Assembly: GCA_047635375.1 (NCBI GenBank)
Contig: JBLIKP010000042.1
Location: 1-19,760, forward strand
From: JBLIKP01 sp047635375
GTDB taxonomy: Bacteria; Bacteroidota; Bacteroidia; Sphingobacteriales; Sphingobacteriaceae
Direction: 5' to 3'
Length of the DNA stretch: 19,760 bases
Part shown: positions 15,137 through 19,760 of the stretch, piece after piece
Layout: each line of letters opens with the position of its first letter
Position numbering within the stretch: the stretch's first letter is position 1
Position numbers and translations under genes: made by a program
Notes under the pieces: model-generated
The model's database searches: none
What the model saw: the letters and a program-made list of their open reading frames with translations, nothing else
Told to the model about the DNA's origin: nothing

Positions 15137-15825
15137 TGCACACATCAGAAATTCCCGAAGGATATATTTTTTTAATCGACAAACCACTTACTTGGACCTC
15201 TTTTGATGTGGTTAAGCGTATGCGAGGAATAACCAAAATTAAAAAAATTGGTCATGCAGGAACACTTGATCCTTTAGCGACCGGGCTATTAATAGTTTGT
15301 GCCGGAAAATTCACCAAAAAAATAAATACAGTTCAAGATTTAGACAAAGAATACACTGGGACAATGTTTCTAGGTGCTTCTACCCCATCCTTTGACAGAG
15401 AAACTGAGGTGGACAACACCTTTGATATTTCTGACCTCACCGAAGAGCAAATCATGGCGGCAGTGCCTCAGTTTACTGGAGAAATCACTCAATATCCACC
15501 AATTCATTCTGCCGTTAAAATAGACGGACAAAGAGCGTACAAAAAAGCACGAAAAGGAATCGAAGTAAAAACTCGTCCGCGCGATGTTACCGTTAACGAA
15601 TTTAAAATAACAAGAATCGAACTTCCTGAAGTAGATTTTGTTATCAATTGTACAAAAGGAACTTACATTCGAACTATCGCCAACGATTTTGGAAAAGCAT
15701 TAGATAACGGAGCTTTCTTAAAAACTCTCCGTCGAACTAAGATTGGTGAATACAATGTTGATGATGCTCAAACATTAGAAGAATTACAAGCCACGTATAT
15801 TCAACCTACAAGTGAAGATTCATAG
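15136..15825 (+). CDS. truB: tRNA pseudouridine(55) synthase TruB
   Basis: 229 residues; converts U55 of the T-loop in tRNAs to pseudouridine. The catalytic motif GHAGTLDPLATGLL contains the nucleophile Asp45; the KEYTG segment and the later YPPIHSAVKIDGQRAYKKAR region (residues about 116-135) are also conserved. The protein lacks the long C-terminal PUA extension of E. coli TruB (314 residues), as usual in Flavobacteriales. The frame is open farther upstream into uppP, but ATG at 15136 (MHTSEIPEGYIFLIDKPLTW) fits the family and overlaps the uppP stop by one base (TAATG), a translational coupling arrangement. Confidence 0.96.
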   Translation: MHTSEIPEGYIFLIDKPLTWTSFDVVKRMRGITKIKKIGHAGTLDPLATGLLIVCAGKFTKKINTVQDLDKEYTGTMFLGASTPSFDRETEVDNTFDISDLTEEQIMAAVPQFTGEITQYPPIHSAVKIDGQRAYKKARKGIEVKTRPRDVTVNEFKITRIELPEVDFVINCTKGTYIRTIANDFGKALDNGAFLKTLRRTKIGEYNVDDAQTLEELQATYIQPTSEDS

Positions 15826-16741
15826 AGGATTAGAAAATTTAACAGGATTCAAAAATGCCGTGGTTACCAATGGCACATTTGATGGTGTGCACATTGGACA
15901 CCGTAAAATCCTTTCTCGCATTGTTGAAATTGCAAAAGAAATTGACGGAGAAACGGTACTTACTACTTATTCTCCACATCCACGTTTAATTTTATTTCCA
16001 GAACACAACGACCTAAGGTTAATAAATACACTTGAAGAAAAAATCGAGTTAATTTCTTCCTTGGGAATTGACCATCTAGTTATTATCCCATTTACCAAGG
16101 CTTTTTCACGATTAACCTCGGAGCATTTCGTTGAAGAAATTTTGGTCAATAAAATTGGCACTAAAAAACTGGTCATTGGTTACGACCACCACTTTGGAAA
16201 AAACCGTGAAGGCTCATTCGAAAACCTAAAAGCTGTAGCTCCGATTCATGGCTTTGAAGTGGAAGAAATTCCAAAACAGGACATTGACGATGTAGGTGTA
16301 AGTTCTACAAAGATCCGAGCAGCCCTTTTTGAGGGCGATATGACCACTGCAAATTCATATTTGGGTTACGACTTCCTTATTTCAGGAAAAGTGGCTCATG
16401 GAGACAAAATAGGCCGTACGATTGGCTTCCCAACAGCCAATATTGAGGTGGGGGATAAAACCAAGATTATTCCTGCAAATGGGGTTTATGCAGTTTCCGT
16501 AAAGGTGCTAAACGAAAACTATAACGCCATGATGTACATTGGGCAACGACCAACTTTAAACGGACAAAAAATTTCAATAGAAGTAAACATTTTTGACTTT
16601 GATGGGGATATTTACGGAGAGTACATCTCTGTAAATGTATTAAAACGCACTCGAGAGGATGAAAAATTCCCATCCCTTGAAAGCTTAAAATTAGCTCTGC
16701 AAAATGATGAGCGCCAAGTGAAGAACTTCTTTAATAAATAA
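15812..16741 (+). CDS. ribF: Bifunctional riboflavin kinase / FAD synthetase RibF
   Basis: 309 residues; phosphorylates riboflavin to FMN and adenylylates FMN to FAD. The N-terminal nucleotidyltransferase domain shows GTFDGVHIGH with the HIGH motif at 27-30, TYSPHPR at 52-58, YDHHFGKNREG starting at 124, and SSTKIR at 164-169. The C-terminal riboflavin kinase domain shows GRTIGFPTANI with PTAN at 207-210 and the catalytic glutamate E257 in IEVNIFDFDGDIYGE. The start is GTG at 15812, inside the end of truB (14-base overlap); this gives the usual MKIHRGLENL opening, and no ATG fits. Last gene of the operon; no clear terminator is seen in the 61 bases before the next gene. Confidence 0.96.
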   Translation: MKIHRGLENLTGFKNAVVTNGTFDGVHIGHRKILSRIVEIAKEIDGETVLTTYSPHPRLILFPEHNDLRLINTLEEKIELISSLGIDHLVIIPFTKAFSRLTSEHFVEEILVNKIGTKKLVIGYDHHFGKNREGSFENLKAVAPIHGFEVEEIPKQDIDDVGVSSTKIRAALFEGDMTTANSYLGYDFLISGKVAHGDKIGRTIGFPTANIEVGDKTKIIPANGVYAVSVKVLNENYNAMMYIGQRPTLNGQKISIEVNIFDFDGDIYGEYISVNVLKRTREDEKFPSLESLKLALQNDERQVKNFFNK

Positions 16742-16802
16742 GTTAACTTTATGGAATTCAAGCTAATATCCATATATTAGATTTTGAAAAAATTGCATTC
16801 CC

Positions 16803-19091
16803 ATGAAATTACTCTTTATTCTACTACTTACTTTTCTCCCCCTTTTATCGTTTTCTCAATGGACAAAAAATGAAGCCGTAACAGGTGGTCCTTTTGATTG
16901 TGCAACTAAACTAGATAACTCAGTTTATGCTATTTCGGGGGAACACATTCTTAAAAAAAATGATGAAAATTGCGAATGGGAAGTAATCTACAGCAATGGT
17001 GGGGTTAGTTTAAATGCCAGAAAACTTAGAGCGTGGAAAGGTATGTTGGTATTTAACACACATGGCTACCCACTTACCCCTTTTCCTGCAAATTTATTCA
17101 CTTTTGATCCAAACTCAAAAAAATTGCTGGAGAAGGATATACTTGCCGGAGGCTTTGAGGTAAGAAAAGACACCCTTTGGTATTTATCCGTTGAGAACGC
17201 CTTCACAAACGAAAGAATAGGGAAATTTAATTATTCGGTAGATTTAATTCCTCAAAATGCAGTTACTGTAAAAACATATAAATTTGATAATTATGTTTCA
17301 GCCTTAGGAGCCAATCAAAAAGAGTCAGTATTTATATCGGGAAGTCATATTTTAAACGTTCTTGATTCCATCCGTGCTATGCGAATGGATCACAGCTTTT
17401 TTACTTTATCACACCTTGGGTTATTTGATTACATTTCTGTAAACAAAGCTTTTACCTCATCCAGCGGAGCACTATTTATAAGATCTGCTGGCAGGACATC
17501 TGGCTCTGGAATGAATAAAATTTATAAATTGGATAATATTAACGGGTTAATATGGACTTTAACAGATACAAGTGGAGCCCCAGGAGCACTTGCTTCTCTT
17601 GCCATGGGGGAAAAAGAATATGTGATTTCCTTGCTAGATTCTACGCAAAACCGATCTGTTTATCGCTTAGGTCTTTTAGATACCTGGGAAAAAATCCCAC
17701 GAGAAAACATAAGGCAGGTTCATAATCAAATAATTAGTTTAGAAAATGATTTATTTTTTTTCGGGCCTGAAGGTTCTGAAAAATATTCAATTCAGGAGAA
17801 AACATTCACCCCTTGTCATGACAATTTTAGTTTCCCCGATGTACAATGGATTGAAACCACGCCCAGTGGCTATTTGTTGGCTATTAGCAAATCAACCCAA
17901 TACTTAGAAAATGTAAAACTTGAGAGTTCAAACACCGTATTGTCCAATCAATTTCAAAATACCCCCTACAACCGAGGTCTTTTTTCGACGGACGAAGGAT
18001 ATTTTTCGGTATTTAAAAAAGACCCTACCTCTCCAACAAAAAACATTCCTAATTCATCCTTTAAATCAAACGATGGTGAAATTTGGGAACCCTGGACCAC
18101 TTTACCTGGAAATCAGAGCGAGTCTAATTATTACGAAATTTTAGACCATAGAAATAACGGCGTAATCATCTTAAGAAAAATTCTGAATAATAACCAAACC
18201 TATCATTTATCCACAAACCACGGTATAGACTGGATAGACATAACCAATAAAATTCCCTCCTCAACAAATCCTCTCGTTTCACCAACAATTGGCGGAAATA
18301 ACTCCTATGGAACTTATTTAATTCGAGATGAAAAAATATATCATTCTGAAAATATTGATCTTAACCTCACCCAAATTACTGAGAACTCTTTTGACAGCAC
18401 TCAATTCAACAATAATGATTTTAAATTTTTCAATTTAGGGTCCCATTCCTATCTCTACCAATTTGACATTTCAATCGAAAATCGAAAAAGAAAACTATTT
18501 AGACTTGGCGGAATAAACGAACCCACAATTAATACCAACATTATTTCCTATTTAGAATTCAAAGACATCCAAATGCACGATTCCGTTTTTTATGGGATTG
18601 CACGATTGGGGGTGGAGGACCAAATTTGGTATACAAAGGATGTTTCCACTTCATGGAATAAATATACCGAGGACTTACCCAAGTTTTCCCGGATAAACAC
18701 AATGCATATAAACGCAGAGAAAAACATAATTTCAATTGGAACAACTAATCAGGGCCTTTGGGAAGCTCCTTTGTTTGAATATGATTCGGTACCCGTCCCC
18801 CCTGACACTATCACCACAACATCAATAAATCAAACTGAGGAGGAGCTTCGAACAGCGTTTACCATTTACCCAAATCCAGCAAGTAATAAACTTCAAATAA
18901 AAAGTAATCTCAACACCAAACTTATAAATCAAGTCAAAATAATCGATTTACAAGGGCGTACTATTCTTAATAAAATGAATTTGAATAACTCCGAAATCAA
19001 CATAGACGTGAGTAATTTAAACCCAGGGTTTTACCTCACAATAATAAATGAGGAGATAAAATCACCCCTACCTTTAATGATTTCAAATTAG
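16803..19091 (+). CDS. Secreted Asp-box protein with T9SS type A sorting domain
   Basis: 762 residues, specific function unknown. The signal peptide is MKLLFILLLTFLPLLSFSQ, cut near residue 19. Asp-box-like motifs occur at 422-428 (SNDGEIW), 470-477 (STNHGIDW) and, degenerate, 611-618 (TKDVSTSW), which fits a beta-propeller of the kind seen in BNR or Ycf48-like proteins. Residues 684-762 form a T9SS type A sorting domain: FTIYPNPASNKLQI, then IIDLQGRTIL and LNPGFYLTII. The ending LPLMISN lacks the usual basic tail, so sorting may be less typical. It is not closely similar to the pair at 8053-11948. AT-rich, with AAT/AAA-rich codons. A degenerate -7 box (TAGATTTTG near 16778) may drive it; no terminator is evident after it. 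Confidence 0.82.
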   Translation: MKLLFILLLTFLPLLSFSQWTKNEAVTGGPFDCATKLDNSVYAISGEHILKKNDENCEWEVIYSNGGVSLNARKLRAWKGMLVFNTHGYPLTPFPANLFTFDPNSKKLLEKDILAGGFEVRKDTLWYLSVENAFTNERIGKFNYSVDLIPQNAVTVKTYKFDNYVSALGANQKESVFISGSHILNVLDSIRAMRMDHSFFTLSHLGLFDYISVNKAFTSSSGALFIRSAGRTSGSGMNKIYKLDNINGLIWTLTDTSGAPGALASLAMGEKEYVISLLDSTQNRSVYRLGLLDTWEKIPRENIRQVHNQIISLENDLFFFGPEGSEKYSIQEKTFTPCHDNFSFPDVQWIETTPSGYLLAISKSTQYLENVKLESSNTVLSNQFQNTPYNRGLFSTDEGYFSVFKKDPTSPTKNIPNSSFKSNDGEIWEPWTTLPGNQSESNYYEILDHRNNGVIILRKILNNNQTYHLSTNHGIDWIDITNKIPSSTNPLVSPTIGGNNSYGTYLIRDEKIYHSENIDLNLTQITENSFDSTQFNNNDFKFFNLGSHSYLYQFDISIENRKRKLFRLGGINEPTINTNIISYLEFKDIQMHDSVFYGIARLGVEDQIWYTKDVSTSWNKYTEDLPKFSRINTMHINAEKNIISIGTTNQGLWEAPLFEYDSVPVPPDTITTTSINQTEEELRTAFTIYPNPASNKLQIKSNLNTKLINQVKIIDLQGRTILNKMNLNNSEINIDVSNLNPGFYLTIINEEIKSPLPLMISN

Positions 19092-19178
19092 CGCGTATTA
19101 TCTGATTAGTTTTAATTTAATATCCGTTGAATAAACTTAAGATGTTAAAGGAGTAAATAACATAGTACTAACAACGTC

Positions 19179-19690
19179 TCAAAACAAGTTATTTGGAGAG
19201 TTTACATTTAATATATGGATACCAAACCAATTTACGCTTAAGGGTTCCGTTTGTTGAAATTAATTACCTCCTATTATTTAACAACTTCAACAAGGCAAAC
19301 CTATGGACCACAGGAATTGAAAATCAACCCTTTTCCCTGTCTTATTAAAATATCCTAAAAACCCATTTACTTCCATATTAGAATCTTTGCTTCTTAATAG
19401 TAGTAAACTGCCGGTATGACTTTGAATGTTAAACTTCCTTTATAGAATATTAAGCTAGTATACCAATAATCAATATCACAACCATAATCTCACGAGAACC
19501 TCATCTTATAACTCCCCAATCCATGGTTGAACCGGTAATTATTCAATTTACTAAGTTGATTTAAAATAAATAGGTTTAATTATGCGATAAAATGTGAGGA
19601 TTCAGTACTTCCAGATGAAAGTATTTCGAATAAATAGAATTGATTTTTCTTAGAGAAGAACAAATCAGGTTTATAAACTAAAAAAAAGGG
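19179..19690 (-). pseudogene. Decayed minus-strand coding sequence, identity unknown
   Basis: This 600-base region after the T9SS gene has no intact gene. On the minus strand one frame gives protein-like text in blocks: YKPDLFFSKKNQFYLFEILS, then a TAA at 19582-19580; RFNHGLGSYKMRFS, then TGA at 19492-19490; DYGCDIDYWYTSLIFYKGSL, then a frame change near 19430; SKDSNMEVNGFLGYFNKTG and RVDFQFLWSIGLP, then TGA at 19289-19287; and, in that same frame after further stops, SVNWFGIHILNVNSP ending with TGA at 19181-19179. These blocks are long for random AT-rich DNA and follow one another collinearly. I read it as a gene broken by several stops and at least one indel, with its 5' end lost at the rRNA terminator. 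I do not recognise the family. 19092-19178 shows nothing. Confidence 0.4.
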
Positions 19691-19691
19691 C

Positions 19692-19723
19692 AAAAAAAAA
19701 GCCTCTCCGTAAGGAAAGGCTCT
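19692..19723 (-). terminator. Intrinsic terminator of the rRNA operon
   Basis: On the minus strand GCCTTTCC (19720-19713) pairs with GGAGAGGC (19708-19701) around a TTAC loop with one G-U pair, followed by nine T residues (19700-19692). It starts about 10 bases after the 5S rRNA end. Confidence 0.9.
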
Positions 19724-19730
19724 TTTAAAA

Positions 19731-19760
19731 TCCGGCAACGACATACTCTCCCGGGTATTA
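19731..19760 (-). rRNA. rrf: 5S ribosomal RNA, 3' end only
   Basis: Read on the minus strand the end is TACCCGGGAGAGTATGTCGT followed by TGCCGGA, the typical 3' part of a Bacteroidota 5S rRNA (conserved GGGAGAGTA then the closing helix strand). The rest lies beyond the window, with 23S and 16S expected farther right on the same strand. The terminator just after it supports the call. Confidence 0.85.

Overview
The window looks like a stretch of a Bacteroidota chromosome, most likely order Flavobacteriales. Several signs agree: the gene orders rpmB-rpmG-DUF4295-ftsY-rimO-bshC and ftsX-DUF3098-uppP-truB-ribF, the Bacteroidota-type long LeuS, a zinc-free L33, three secreted proteins with type IX secretion (T9SS) C-terminal sorting domains, TAnnTTTG-type promoter boxes, and few Shine-Dalgarno sequences. 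The DNA is AT-rich. I cannot name the genus from sequence alone.

Layout. 1-173 (minus): 5' end of an Ldh_2-type malate/lactate dehydrogenase gene, divergent from leuS. 307-3090: leuS. 3205-7853: a co-oriented block of rpmB, rpmG, a DUF4295 small protein, ftsY, rimO and bshC, covering ribosomal proteins, membrane targeting of ribosomes, modification of ribosomal protein S12, and bacillithiol synthesis. 8053-11948: two tandem paralogous secreted T9SS proteins with Asp-box motifs, each closed by its own strong terminator. 11949-13182: a 1.2 kb stretch with no intact gene. It holds a near-perfect palindrome, two tandem copies of an intergenic repeat carrying a conserved hairpin, and what looks like the C-terminal remnant of an outer-membrane beta-barrel gene on the minus strand. 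13183-16741: a tightly packed operon ftsX, DUF3098, uppP, truB, ribF (cell division, undecaprenyl phosphate recycling, tRNA pseudouridine, FMN/FAD synthesis), with overlapping truB and ribF starts. 16803-19091: a third, unrelated secreted T9SS protein with Asp-box motifs. 19179-19690: apparently decayed minus-strand coding sequence. 19692-19760: intrinsic terminator and 3' end of a 5S rRNA on the minus strand, i.e. the end of an rRNA operon entering from the right.

The conserved housekeeping blocks are ordinary. What is lineage-specific sits at their borders: the duplicated secreted proteins, the repeat cluster and the two gene remnants. I see no CRISPR array, no intact insertion sequence, no tRNA and no convincing new defence or mobile system. 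The most worthwhile leads are the repeat with its conserved stem-loop, the two decayed genes, and the paralogous Asp-box pair whose members differ in codon use.
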